From Antennarius striatus (lineage: Eukaryota > Chordata > Actinopteri > Lophiiformes > Antennariidae), in assembly GCF_040054535.1 (NCBI RefSeq), contig NC_090785.1, forward strand, positions 8,312,501 through 8,376,500: a stretch of 64,000 nucleotides of DNA. Direction: 5' to 3'. This document shows, piece after piece, positions 23,901-35,623 of the stretch. The notes beneath the pieces were generated by a model. That model had not been told where the DNA came from. It made no database searches and saw nothing but the letters and a program-made list of their open reading frames with translations. A program made the position numbers and the translations under genes. The stretch's first letter is position 1. Every line of letters begins with the position of its first letter.

Positions 23901-26431
23901 CAAACATTTGGTTTTAGATTTTTGAAGACGACCATATTTGGACATGATTATTTTGGAAAACTTTGATTGTGTTGGTCAATCCTTTTGCTCTTATTGACTG
24001 TTGTACTGTTAAAGCTCGATTATGTTGTTGTTGTTGTTGTTTTTTTCATATTACCAGAGTTATGAATCAATCATGGGTCATGAAAATGGTACGGGATCAT
24101 TCAAACAAATATTCTGTTAAGACCCCTTGAATTATGATTGTAAGGAAGTTTCAGTCATACCCAAAATCTGCCAGGTATTCTAGTGCATAGATCCAGAATT
24201 AAGTCATAAATGTAAAAACTCAAATAACAATTTGTCTCCTCCACAGGCCTCCGGTGTGAAAGTCACAGATGACGTTATTGCAGTCTTCAACGATATGAAG
24301 GTGCGTAAGGCTCAGGCGAATGAGGATGAGAAAAGGAAGAGGAAGAAGGCCATTCTGTTCTGCATTAGCAAGGACCTCAAGAATATCGTTCTGGATGACG
24401 GCAAAGAGATCCTGCTCGGTGACTTGGGAACCACCGTCCAGGATCCCTATCAGCACTTTGTGAAGATGCTTCCTCCAGACGACTGCCGCTACGCCCTGTA
24501 TGACGCCACGTATGAGACCAAAGAAACCAAGAAGGAGGACCTGGTCTTCATCTTCTGGTGAGTTGTTGTCAGACATCGAAGGTTTCATGACAATCATTAA
24601 CTCACTGGCTACCAATGACAACTATAGATGTCAACTCCGTGTTTCAAAGCGGAGGGCTGGGGGACCTTCTTGTCGAGATAGTCAGTGAAAATCAGGCTTC
24701 TAATCATGGAGTTTAGCGTCATGACAACTGATCCAGTTACCGAACAGAGTATCAGTGGAAGATAATTCAAAAAAGTGTTCGTATGTCAGCGAGCACAAAA
24801 GGTGTTGGTTTGAGCAGGAAAAAAAAACATAAATGTCTGGCGTGTCGGAGAAAGTCTACCAACGGAGAGCAATTGCTCCAAAGAGCTGGCAGCCAATGAG
24901 TTAAGATGATGTTTGACTGTAATAACCCTCCCTCCTCTTGCAGGGCTCCAGATTCTGCCCCCTTGAAGAGCAAGATGATTTATGCCAGCTCAAAAGATGC
25001 AATCAAGAGAAAGTTTGAAGGTAAATATGAACATAAACCCCATTAAACACATGTAACCCATGGCTGGAAATGAAAGATGCACTCAGAGAATTATCCCTCA
25101 GACCCAGAGGGTACTACAGAGGATCTGTACATCCTGTAGCTTGTCTGGCCCGGAACCTAATGTTTGGTTTGTGGTTTAAGTAACTTCAGGGTTAAGTCTG
25201 GGTGCTCAGTGCGATGACACCAGTTCCCCTTTTAGCAGCGTGGCAACTAGAGCTGTACATCTATCGTGTTCTGCAGCTGGCTGAGAGATAACAGATCAAA
25301 ACATTGAATAGCACAGCCTGCTGTCCAATCAGATCTCTGGAGAACAATGTTATTGTTCAGAAGATCCAGGAAGCTCTGGGCAGTTTTACCCTGGGTAGGA
25401 GGAGCCCTTCTGGTTTCTGTTAATATTGTTTCCTGTTGCCTAAAGCAAAGTCACGGTGCTTTTTTTTTTTGTTTGGGTTTTTTTTGTGTGTGTTTTTTTA
25501 AACCGATATCTTACATTAGATACTGGTGAAAAGTTTTATTAGGTCATGACAGCATCTCTTCATATTCTGCTTTTAATTCGATGAGCTGAATTCTGAGAGG
25601 ATAATGCAAGGGAGTTGATAAAACACACAAATATAATTCTGTCGTATTACATAGGCAGATATGCATCTACACAATTTTGATTTCTTTGTTCTTCCAGTCT
25701 TCCTCTTCCAAATGTATCGCTTAAGCCTGGATTATCTGTCAAACTTATGTCTGATATTATAGTCTGCTGTTAAATCTACTGATATAGTTAACCTCTCATG
25801 TGACTCTCATAATGTCTTAAAGTAACCATTAGCTTTAACTCACCATCTCTCATCTATTGTTAGAGTTGGTTTCGCACGAGTTGACTTTAGAGCTTTAAAT
25901 CACAATGTGGAGGACAGATTTGTGTAGTCATATTACTCTATGCTTTTTGTATTGCTTGAAATGACCAATAAGACACTTATCAGCTACAATCAGACCTCTC
26001 ACATATTAGTTGTGCCCGATACATCTACTATTGGCTGTTATACCCAACGTAAGAGTCCAAAAACCTTTGTCAGTGGCTATTTTCTACTATTTTGTTCATG
26101 AATGGTGTCACCATATCATTTTTATTAGAAAAAAATATTTTATGATTCATATCCGTTTATTACCTCCACTGCTGCTACTAGATGTTGATCAGATCGGCTG
26201 ACTAGATGCACAGGTGTCATACTTATCAAAAAGTGTTTAATTAAAGTGAGAATAAGATCAATTTCATTTTCCTAAAATCTTTTTCAATGTTGTAATTCTA
26301 AAATTTTTCCACCTGCAGGTATTAAGCACGAGTGGCAGGTGAATGGTTTGGAAGACCTCAAAGATCGGCACACCCTAGCAGAAAAGCTTGGTGGCTCTTC
26401 AGTAGTCAGCCTGGAAGGAAGCCCTATATAA
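20630..26431 (+). CDS. cfl1: Cofilin-1, actin-severing protein
   Basis: An ADF/cofilin protein that binds and severs actin filaments in the cytoplasm. Exons: 20630-20632 (ATG only), 24247-24557, 24944-25020 and 26319-26431, giving 167 residues. The ATG-only first exon is the usual vertebrate cofilin layout. Protein: [20 protein letters not shown], with Ser3 (the LIM-kinase site) intact. A basic KRKRKK stretch corresponds to the nuclear localisation signal. Then [35 protein letters not shown] (actin-binding long helix [15 protein letters not shown]), and [18 protein letters not shown]. It shares features with both CFL1 and CFL2; neighbours atl3 and yif1a favour cfl1. A 3.6-kb first intron begins in a CpG-rich, GCTAGC-rich zone. 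A C-rich CCCCAC run follows the stop codon. Poly(A) signal at 27299-27304. Confidence 0.94.
20633..24246 (+). other. cfl1: cfl1 intron 1
   Basis: The first ~1.2 kb is CpG-rich and packed with GCTAGC/GCTAAC words (especially 21173-21232), as in an open promoter region. A ~28-base T run lies at about 20902-20930 and short TG runs at 23320-23370. No exon was recognised. Confidence 0.7.
24597..24904. mobile_element. piggyBac-type MITE in cfl1 intron 2
   Basis: The element is bounded by TTAA at both ends (24597-24600 and 24901-24904), the piggyBac target duplication. Just inside are inverted repeats CTCACTGGCTACCA (24601 on) and, on the other strand from 24900, CTCATTGGCTGCCA, 12 of 14 identical. 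It is ~300 bases and has no coding capacity. Confidence 0.6.
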
Positions 26432-27298
26432 ATACCCCACCCCCACCCCCACCCCTCCTACCGGCTTCGATTGTTGAGGCCTTTCAGACACATCCGTTTG
26501 GGTTTAGCTGTTCATCATTCCAGATTGATGTGGATCAAAAGCAGAACCAGCAATTGTGGGACTTCGTGGGTGGGTTTAGGGTAGAGTGACAAAAAAAATG
26601 AGTAAACAAAATTCAACAAATGCAGACTTGTTATTCCAGTTAGTACAGCATCAAGAATATGTACAGTACGTAACTCACACCAAGGAACAAATTGAACTAT
26701 GACTGAAGGATGATAAATTTAAATACACATATTGTTCATGTTTGTGGACAGGTTTTTGTTCTTTCCTGGTTCTGTTTGAATGATTGCAGGGGGAGAAAGA
26801 AAGGGACTGGAAAAAAAAGCTTACATTTTCCAACCATTGATTCCTGATAAATAATCATTCCTATGGTTTTTGTTTTCTTTTTTCTTTTTTTTTTGGGCCA
26901 AACTTCTAGTTAAGTTTTGTACGTGTGTGTAGTTGAGACTAGGTGAAGTATAAACTAATTCACTTGATTGCACAAGATGTAACAAAACTTTTTCTGTGGG
27001 AGCGCGGTTATAAATATAAATATATTTTTTGTTATTGTTTTTTTTTCCTCCCTTTTTAAACATGCAAATTCCAAAACTTGAATGATTCCTTTTTTTTTTC
27101 CAGTTCTGGGTCAGAAAACCATTACATTTGATGTAGTAAATGGACAACATTCCTTGTATTTGTTAAAAGCAGCTTCCTCTTGACTGAAAATTGGTGTTAT
27201 GAAGGTTTGATGGGGAGTGATGTGTTTTTGAAAGACTAGCGGTCAGAGTTGAGACTGAATATTGAATGGTTGATGTTTTGTATTGTCTCCTTATCTCT

Positions 27299-27644
27299 AA
27301 TAAAAAGCACTAAACTACTGATTTGTTTGGCTCTTTCTACCCTTTGTTACTTGTGAAACTACTGTTTTGACATCTTGGGGACGGTCATAAAACTCAAATA
27401 CTCTATTAACTTTCACGGAACACCAGAAACATCAAATAGTTACACTCAAAATTTGAACCCAAATTTTGCCTGTTTTTGAACCATTAGCTTTGATTCCGAA
27501 ATTAATTTTGCCAAACCGGAATAAATCCATGTGAAGTTCAAGGCCTTTTATTGCTGTAGTACCCATCGTGGCCACAGGGGGGAAACCCAACACTACTTAT
27601 GAAGAACATTGAAACCCAGAGACAGAAACTTAAAAATCTTTATT
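27299..27644. terminator. Convergent poly(A) signals of cfl1 and prss23
   Basis: AATAAA for cfl1 is at 27299-27304 (+). AATAAA on the minus strand (TTTATT at 27639-27644) probably serves prss23. The two 3' ends face each other across ~335 bases. Signal use is inferred from position. Confidence 0.5.
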
Positions 27645-28228
27645 AAAATATATCAAGCATTCTTCAAAAAATAAAATTAACTATCTGTGTCCAGCTTACA
27701 CTGAGAAGAGCGTACTGCTTTCAGAAACAAAAATCAGCAGTATCCAAACCTGGATGGCCTCTAATGAGATATAAAAAAAAATAGTAAGTATTTCCCCACA
27801 GTTAAAACTTTAGAAGTAAAACGAGAAGAGAACAGATCGCCTTCATCCACAGCATGAAAATAATCTGGAGCTACTGACACACACTGTACACACCAGGAGT
27901 ATTTGTCCATGTAAAGAGTGGTTTATGTTAATACTTTGGAAATATTGAATGTGTTACCAATCTGACTGTGAACAAAGACATTCAAGGATTCTCTGGTGTT
28001 GCCTCTCATCCGATTGGTGTTGAAAAGACCCAGAGGTTATAGGGAGAGAATCCAACACATGACAGACACAATGATTTGGATCTCAGTAGATCTGCTCCAC
28101 TGATTTGTCTAAGGGTTGTTTATTTGTCTATGGATTTTATCCTGTTTCTTCTTCCATCCCATCCTTTTTTCTTTCTTTTTCGTTTTTGATGGAAACCTCT
28201 TTGATCTTTTGTCCCACATGTGTCCTTC

Positions 28229-29374
28229 TTAACCTGAGACACAGTCCAGTCGGTTACCATGCACCCAGTAACAGATCTGGGCGAACTTCAGAGGGGTGAT
28301 CCGTACAGCCACATTGTAATCTCGGTTCTCCCCGTCTATTTCCAGCCACTGGTGTCCAGAGAAAATGCCGATGACTTTCCTTTCCCATCGCCCTAAATCA
28401 TTATCCCACACTCTTCCGTATACTCCAGAGCCGCTGGCTCCGGGTCGGGCATCACAGTGCTGGTAGATCAAGTTGCTGGACTCTCCTTCCACAGGACAAA
28501 ACCTGTACACCAGCTCCCCTGACCTGTCACTGTCAAAACCAGAGAAGTGGATGCGTTTCCCCGCCAAGTCGTCAGAGGAGGGAGCCACAGAGAGGTGCAT
28601 GAAAGGCCGTTTGTGAGGCCAACGCAGCTCAAGTAGGGCATAATCAAAATCCATGCTGATCTCCTGAGGGCCATGGATCCAGCCCTTTGGCACACGAGTA
28701 CGTTTCACCCTCGCCCAGCGCACCAGAGGCTTCTTGGCAGACGTCAAGCCAGCTTTGGTGACATTGATGGATGGAGGAATTAAAAAGCCCACCCTGAGTT
28801 TCCGTGCTCCCTTGACGTAATCTCTCCCATCATGCACACAATGGGCAGCAGTGAGAACATGCCGCTGAGACACAAGAACACCGGTGCAGCCGGTGGAGAT
28901 CCGCACAGCTGTGGAGAAAGGATAATCCAACAGGAAGTTGTCTCCTTGGATGTTGAAGCGTCCGTCGGCTCCGTAGATCTGCCGCCTCACGCGCCTTTGC
29001 TTCCTCATTGGTCCTCTCCTCCGTAGCGGGTGATCCATATGCTCTTCAAACTCCTCATCGTCTTCCACATCTACAGTAGTGAAAGTACGCGAGCCGTCGG
29101 CGTACAGCGTCTCAAAAGCCAGTTCGTCTTCGAGATGCTCCCTCTGTGTCTCCTGGTCTCTGTAGAAGCAGCTGGAGTTACAGTGAGTGGTGAAGTCCAG
29201 CTGAGCGTGAGCACTGAAGCGGGAGCGGATGAGAGGCATCGGCGCATGGGGGATCAGCGTGGGGATGTGGACCGATGAGCGGTGAGGAGGATGCAGGAAC
29301 GACAGGGTGAGAGGGAGGAAGAGCTGCAGGAACAGTAGCAGGTAAAACAGGAAGGAGGTGTCGCGTGGCGTCAT
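28229..29374 (-). CDS. prss23: Secreted serine protease PRSS23
   Basis: A trypsin-fold protease of the PRSS23/PRSS35 family, secreted. The 381-residue single coding exon matches the usual ~383. A hydrophobic signal peptide lies at ~8-26. A pro-region with CNSSC (N-glycosylation) follows. A basic RKQRRVRRQIYG site (~124-135) marks likely furin-type cleavage. The triad is visible: His178 (LTAAHC), Asp244 (DFDYALLEL) and Ser314 (PGASGSGV; GASGS replaces the trypsin GDSGG). NVT at ~204 is a second glycosylation site. The C-terminus RITPLKFAQICYW and GNRLDC is typical of PRSS23; PRSS35 has lost the catalytic serine. The exon begins at 29391 with acceptor CTTTGCAG (minus), so a noncoding first exon lies upstream. 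Confidence 0.96.
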   Translation of the reverse strand: MTPRDTSFLFYLLLFLQLFLPLTLSFLHPPHRSSVHIPTLIPHAPMPLIRSRFSAHAQLDFTTHCNSSCFYRDQETQREHLEDELAFETLYADGSRTFTTVDVEDDEEFEEHMDHPLRRRGPMRKQRRVRRQIYGADGRFNIQGDNFLLDYPFSTAVRISTGCTGVLVSQRHVLTAAHCVHDGRDYVKGARKLRVGFLIPPSINVTKAGLTSAKKPLVRWARVKRTRVPKGWIHGPQEISMDFDYALLELRWPHKRPFMHLSVAPSSDDLAGKRIHFSGFDSDRSGELVYRFCPVEGESSNLIYQHCDARPGASGSGVYGRVWDNDLGRWERKVIGIFSGHQWLEIDGENRDYNVAVRITPLKFAQICYWVHGNRLDCVSG

Positions 29375-29752
29375 CGTGGTGATGGAATCCGCTGCAAAGA
29401 CAGAGAATAATCACACACATGGGAAGGAGTGCTTATCCACCGGAGTTTGTGTGAACTCTGACACTTTTCAGTAAACAACTGTGGAAAACACAAAGAGTAT
29501 TACAGACTATTTTGACATAAATATGGATCTGGACTTCTTTATGAGGTCAGCTTGCAAAATCTAGCAGCGCAACACAGGCCAGAGATTTACATGGTGAGGT
29601 GAGGCAACAATGACTCAGTTGTTCCTTTAATATAGATTACCAGGAAAATAGGATTTCAGCAGGAAGGAAGCAAATAAGCATCAGTTTGGTACAAAAGGAA
29701 GTTGCCACACATGCCTGAGTGATCAGAGCTCTAAAGCAACAGAAATGCAGAG

Positions 29753-29924
29753 TTATCCAAAGCTGTTTAAATCAATCCACGGGACTTTAAGAAAGTTTCT
29801 TGAGGACATTTCACCTCTCATCAAGAGAACCACGAGAACTGAAGAAGCCTCTTGGATGAGAGGTGAAACCTATTCGAGAAACTTTCTTAAAGTCCAGTGG
29901 ATTGATTTAAACAGCTTTGGATAA
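29753..29924. repeat. Long near-perfect inverted repeat, fish retroelement-like
   Basis: Arms 29753-29827 and 29848-29924 are reverse complements over ~75 bases with few mismatches, separated by a 20-base loop. The outer words (TTATCCAAAGCTGTTTAAAT) and the tail ACCATGACCTGGATAACTGAG resemble a widespread fish repeat I associate, from memory only, with Penelope-like element ends. A diverged partial copy occurs near 51955-52025. Confidence 0.65.
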
Positions 29925-31410
29925 CCATGACCTGGATAACTGAGAACCTACACAGACATCAGAAATGCAGAGTGTGATTACCTGACAATTGGTTTCAATA
30001 ACTATTGCTTTTAGCATAAAAAGTCTGCAGAGGACCAACAATAAAAGATTACAACAAAGACACCAATCAAATACGACTTGAGAAGCAAGACGGTGTTCAT
30101 CACTGCACAATAACTACTTTGTGGGGGGCGTTGGGGCTTTCAGGGGAGATTAGCAGGTACTGGGAGATACTCGATCCCCTTCAAAGACTGTGGATCCTGA
30201 GGCATTCATGGTGCGAAGAGAGCAGGTGTTTAAAAAGTAAAAAGGAACAAGTCGGGGCATGGTGGTAAAGCAGAGCATTATTCCTGGAGGAGGCCAGGGT
30301 GGGGCTTCTTCACACACCTATGCACCGTCCCATAGGAAACCACAAAGCAGGCAGATTTATGAAAAGGAGCCCCTGTAAGCAGAGAAAGTACATTTTTCCT
30401 TCCATGCTGACGTGTCGATTGTCAGAAGGTATTAAGTGTTAAATTGGCGAGTGAGGAAGCGGTCGAACAAGCTGTGGTGGATCTGATGCAGTCTGAATAA
30501 AGTCATGGGTTAACAACGTTCTCAGAGCCCGTGTCAAATGTGGAACACGTCGTTTGAGTCTGAACACAGTTTTCCACAAAAAAAACACAGAACTTCCCAA
30601 ATATTTAGAGGCTCATTCTTCTGAAAACCACAGGGAAATAATTCAGGAAAAATGCCTGTGCAAAAGTTATAACACATGACTGGAGGGAAGATGTTGGAAG
30701 ATCAATCCTCTTTACATAGCTGGATGACTTACGGTGCATCTTTAAAGATGAAAAAAATAATGGAAATATTCCCGCAGTTCATGTATTGCAGCAAAAAGTA
30801 AAAATACAAAACTTTTAACATTTCAATATGCAAGTAACACAGGCAGGAATTTGGTTTGAAGCCTGTAAAAAGATTCAGGGATCAACATTTAAAAGTAAGA
30901 TTACCTTGTCTGACAGTGAAATGAAGTTCATCCCCTTCTAAGAAATGTGCTACAACAAAAAATACTGGGAAGTTTACCTGAGAATCAATAAATAATATTG
31001 AAACAGAGCAACACCTGAAATCTCATACTGACATCAAATCTGTGAGCCAGTGTTTTACCCTAACATGAAACAGTTCATGGATGTTAAGCCTTCATCACTG
31101 AAAAATCCAGTGAACACAACAGTGGTTGTCAGATTCCTACCATCACAGTCAAACTACTAACTTTAATCTTTACCTCTTTATTAGAAATCCGTGTCCTTCC
31201 CGTTGGATGAGTCGTTCAGGATCATTTTCCAGGTGGTCTGTGATGAAGAAGCAGCGTGTTTAACATGGAGTCGAGCTGAGGCGACAGATGCTGAGCCTCT
31301 GGTGTCAGGAGCGTCTCCTCCAACCTGCCCCGCTCACACACACAGCCTCAAATAAAAGCCTCTTGTCTGACAAGACGTGTTTACCCTGTGCGCGTCCAGC
31401 CTCACGGTCC

Positions 31411-31427
31411 TAGCGCCCCCTGTGCGC
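31411..31427 (-). promoter_or_regulatory. Possible CTCF site
   Basis: TAGCGCCCCCTGTGCG reads on the minus strand as CGCACAGGGGGCGCTA, close to the CTCF core (YAGRKGGCRSY). It lies at the edge between the prss23 promoter and the gene-poor region. The match is by eye and imperfect at the 5' side. Confidence 0.35.
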
Positions 31428-31499
31428 CGGCGCGTCCGCTGGGAGGGGGGCGGGCAGCTTATTAATAATTAAAGATGGGCTTCATAATTTTAAACATGC

Positions 31500-34069
31500 G
31501 ACATTCTAGAGTTAAAAATTTAGCACGCCCCAATCCATAATGTTGAAAACTATCATCATAGTTATTTAAAAAAAAAAAACAACAACATTTTTTTTACTGG
31601 TAGTCGTGTTTAAAATGTTGATCATTTTATTTGGTTTTTTTTTAGTTTAGCATTATAACTTGATCCAAACATTATTTGGAGAAAATAAAGATTTGCTTCC
31701 AGGGTGCAGGTGAGAATCTTGGATAGTCATGTTGATGATGAAGACGAGGGGTCCAAACACACACCCTTTGGGCATGCCATTACCAAAATAACCAGGGGTT
31801 CATCTTCTGCGAAATTGAATCTATGAAATAATCTAACGATCACTTGTGTAAATGTGGAGGCATTTCACTGAGTATGTTTTGTTTTAATATTTTAAGCAGT
31901 GGAACACCCACAACCATGGTTAAATTTATGAGGAACGTGAATGTACAGATTTCACACAACATCTCATTTCCATCCACAAAACACACAAATTTTTCCTTGC
32001 TAGCAAAGTTATAAATAGTTTTTAGTAGGTTTATACTAATTAGTGGGTTTAGGTAGGAGACAACACCTTCTGGCACTACAGCTACAATTATTACATATCA
32101 GTCCGACAAATATTTGTTTTTCTTGTGCCACTCCCAAGTTACTACAAAAACTGGAGCAGCAGCAGAAACTCAGATTCAGACTAATAGAACCAAAGGTGTT
32201 AGCAGGTCTAAAACAAATCATCAAACGTTTTATTTGGATTAAACGATTAAGATTCTAAATCAATTTTTAACATTGGAATCAGTCAGCATTTTCATTCAGT
32301 AAAGAGAATACTTTTCAATGACTGTGTGTGCTGATAGAGTGGATTAAAACATTCTTTTTCTTACTTTTTCTGAACATTAACCAAACATTTTAGTCAAGCT
32401 TCATTTTTCGTTTCATTGAAGTCTGAATGAAAAGAGCTGCTTTTCTAGACAATAATAATAATGATATTATTTATGATGTTAAACATGTTTTCAACATTAT
32501 ACTGTCATATTGTTCAGATTAGGATTTAAACAACAACAGAATTTTCAGTCTAGTGCTGTTATGAAAAACATTTAACATCTGGTGCGATGAATCAAATCAT
32601 CTATCATATCATGACAGTTACAGATCTTAAGGTTTTATATTTATCATTGAGCACATGCATTATTAGCCTACAGCTATATCCAAGTAAGTAACATGTTGTT
32701 TCTTCCATTGCTGCATCATGTGTACCACTAGCCGTTATAGGTGGAGGTGGAATATCTTTTAATTCCTGAGAGATTGTAACGAGCAGACTTTTCATCATCT
32801 GCTGCTCGACCTTGATCTCCACCAAGTTTTTCATTCCTCATTCGGGGTCTGTATAAACCTGTGGAATTTTGGGAAGAGCTCAGCCGATACTCCCAAAGGT
32901 TCTTTTTTTTTTTTTTTTTGAAGTTCCAAGGGTGCCGAAAACAGAGCTCTTAGTCACAGCGACAGCGCTTTCAGGAATGCTGAGGAATCTCCCAACAAGG
33001 ACACAAGTCAGGCTGTCAGCACAATGTGGCTCCTGTTGTCCTGGGAGCAAACGTCACCCCAGAGCCAACCTGCTGCTCTCCCCGCTAATGAAAGACTTCA
33101 GCTCCTGCACTGAGATTGTGTGGTGTTGACAGGTTAAGTATAAAGTGTATTCCTCCCAGGTAATCAGAGGTAAATCATTGTGGATAGAAGGTAAAGTAAC
33201 AGACAAAAGGCTGAACAGGTATAAAGGTGTTAAGAGTGAAGAACTGTTTTTCTGTGGCTCCAGCTGTTTTCATCCTCTTCACTTTTCCTCACAGAAAGTT
33301 TAAGAAGTCTGCCAGTATTACAGGACAAATTCTACAGGTACCGAAGAAACACGCCACTTGGGAAATGAGAAGATTAACACCACTCTCATGTCAAAGCCAT
33401 TAGCCAGTTAGTTTACAAAAAAGACCACAAAGAGAAAGACCGACTGTGTTCAAAGGTAAGAAGTTCATTTACAAGCAAGGTGTAAAAAGATGAGCTACAG
33501 GTTTAAACTATCAACACAAATATTGATTGTGGTTTGAGTCCAAATTAAACCAAACAGATGAACAATATCGTGAATGTTGAGTGTCAGGTGTGAGGACTAG
33601 TTGTTTCCATCTGTTTCCAGTCTGCATGCGAAGTAAAAATAAATATCTGCCAGCTAAAACTTCATATTTAGTAAAAAAAATTAATTAAAAAAAAAAAGAG
33701 TAGAAAAGAAATATACAGAATGAACAAGTTATTGGTGTTAGTTAAAACATTAAGTCATTCATCTGGTAGTTTTTTTCCATGAAAAATATTGTCGCATCTA
33801 GAAAATGTTTTTAAAAAGGTCTACCTTTTGCCTCCAGTACCTGTATTTTGCAAAACTGTATAAAAATGTCTTATCTATGATTAAAAAAAACGTTCCTTCA
33901 CAATTTCCCCACTTTGTCAAAGAATTAATGTAAATTAATTTTACTTTGCAAGAAGTAAAATTCATATTACAGAAGAAACCTGCACCATATATGGATAAAT
34001 CCACCCTAAAAAATTAAAAGCAGCTGTTAGTTTCTTTTTCATTTCACAACCATTGGTAATATTTTTCAG
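31500..34069. other. Gene-poor region, left part
   Basis: AT-rich DNA with short open frames but no recognised exon. A T run sits at ~32901-32919 and a short GC-richer piece at 32930-33130 encodes nothing I recognise. Confidence 0.5.
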
Positions 34070-34947
34070 GCTTTACAGGATCTCTCTTGTCAAGGATCAA
34101 AGAAGCTGTGACCTTCAAAACAAGATTCCATAATTCTTTGGGAGCCAGACAGGTGAAATTAAAGTACAAATTTCAAGTTCATCACAGGTACAAAATTTGT
34201 GGACTCTAAATTCACCTGAATCTTATCGTCTGTCTTATAGATGGGATATGTGGAAGGTCACATAACTGAATGCCAGGAGGACTTTGTTTGGTGCTCAGAT
34301 ATGACTACAGCTGATGCCTTAACAAGGATAAATAACTTCACGCATAAAAATTATAATGTGCACTTCCGAGAGGTATATTCATTTAATAATGATAAGACAA
34401 ACATCCTAGTTTCTCCACCAAAACACCAGAGCAAACAGTAGCTATCTACAACATTGTCTCTGGTGCTCATCAACATAAGCACTGGAAAGCAAGGATGAGA
34501 AAAACTAAATTAAAAAAAACATCTTCAGCATTAAGAAACGAGTGAGTCATGTGTTTCCTCACTTTTATTTCTTTGACGTGGGGATTCTGAAAGTGGGTGA
34601 CCCCCCACACGGTAACCCCCTCCGACCCAAACGCACTCACATGTTCCAAAGTGATTCAGTGGAGAACATAAAAAAGAAATCCTCTCACCCCACTTTTGAC
34701 CCTCCCAGGAGAAATACCCTTCATGTGCACTTGTTAGGGAAGTCTGTCACCACATGACACGTCAAAGAGGAAAACAATTAAATGAACAGGTTATGTGTCA
34801 CTTGTGTTTGACTTTCTTCTGAATTACTAAGTGTTCATGCAGGGTTCCCTAATTTATGTTGTCACTGGATTCCAGAGGAGTGAGTTCACGCTGTGTGTGT
34901 GCGCAGGCATACCTTCAATTTCCATGGAAATGCTGCTCCGGTGCTGA
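34070..34947 (+). CDS. Unrecognised candidate spliced gene (weak)
   Basis: Three segments have good splice borders and compatible phase: 34070-34152 (phase 2 in, 0 out), 34241-34372 (44 codons) and 34843-34947 (ends in TGA). The last has a TACTAA branch-point-like word and CATGCAG acceptor. Together they read ~106 residues, including RIKEAVTFKTRFHNSLGARQ, ECQEDFVWCSD and SLIYVVTGFQRSEF. I do not recognise the protein. Upstream exons were not found convincingly; a possible donor at 33457 (TTCAAAG/GTAAG) has the right outgoing phase but an in-frame stop close upstream. It may be a lineage-specific gene, a decayed gene or chance. Confidence 0.22.
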
Positions 34948-35489
34948 GCACAAGTCATAACCTGCAATACTTCCATATCATACTGTATAGCCCTTATAAA
35001 TATTTCCTCATGCGCAAACTAGACTGATACGACACGTTTTTATAAGATAGTGAAACATGTGGCCCCTCTCCTTCTGCAAATGTCAGCGTGGTCGGACGGG
35101 TGGTTGGGATTTATGTGACTGTTCAGCGGACATGCTGTGAGGGCCCCACAACAGTTTCTGTAAGCAAATGGGATTTATTAACTGGATCACAGGGTGCTCC
35201 GTGGACGCTTTAATCTGATAATAGGGTTTAGATCCAAACAAACTATCTGAACCTTAAACCAGTGCAGGGAAGTTTTTATACCTGTTCTGAAGCTTTTGAA
35301 CCAGGCTTACTTACATGGTAAGTTTCTTGTGTTGTGTTGTGTTGTGCTCATCTATTTACAGGAGAATAACATTTACGTGAACTGAAAACTTCTGAAACAA
35401 TATTTCAGAAAGTAAAATTCAATCCAGTGTTATGGTTTCAGTCTAGAGAAACGCAACATAAATGAAGACTGTTTCTTGTACTGCAGAGA

Positions 35490-35623
35490 CTAACCCTAAC
35501 CTCTAACCCTAACCCTAACCCCTAACCTCTAACCCTAACCCTAACCCCTAACCCTAACCCTAACCCTAAACCCTTACCCCTAACCCCTAACCCTAAACCC
35601 TAAGCCCAATCCCAACCCTAACT
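35490..35623 (+). repeat. Interstitial telomeric repeat (CCCTAA)n
   Basis: About 20 units of TAACCC and variants (TAACCCC, TAAACCC, TAACCTC) run without interruption. This is the vertebrate telomere repeat inside a chromosome arm, slightly degenerate. Confidence 0.95.

Larger units (their letters stand above)
29392..31440 (-). other. prss23: prss23 5' intron, probable noncoding exon 1 and promoter
   Basis: Possible minus-strand donors are at 31174 (AAAGAG/GTAAAG) and 30979 (CTCAG/GTAAAC). The first would give a noncoding exon at ~31174-31300. GC-rich DNA at 31380-31450 may be the promoter. Exon limits are not certain. Confidence 0.35.

Noticed and set aside
24220-24621. 133-codon minus-strand frame
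   Set aside because: It is the antisense shadow of cfl1 exon 2.
26422-26434. TATA-box-like CTATATAAATA at the cfl1 stop codon
   Set aside because: It overlaps the coding end and stop codon (CCT ATA TAA); no gene starts after it.
29848-29880. Hammerhead-ribozyme-like words (GATGAG..GAAAC) in the 29.8-kb hairpin
   Set aside because: The strict CTGATGA and GAAA core with proper stem II is not present; resemblance is superficial.
32920-33130. Open frame with a serpin-like ANLLLSPL word
   Set aside because: Only a few residues match and the phase does not connect to neighbouring candidate exons.
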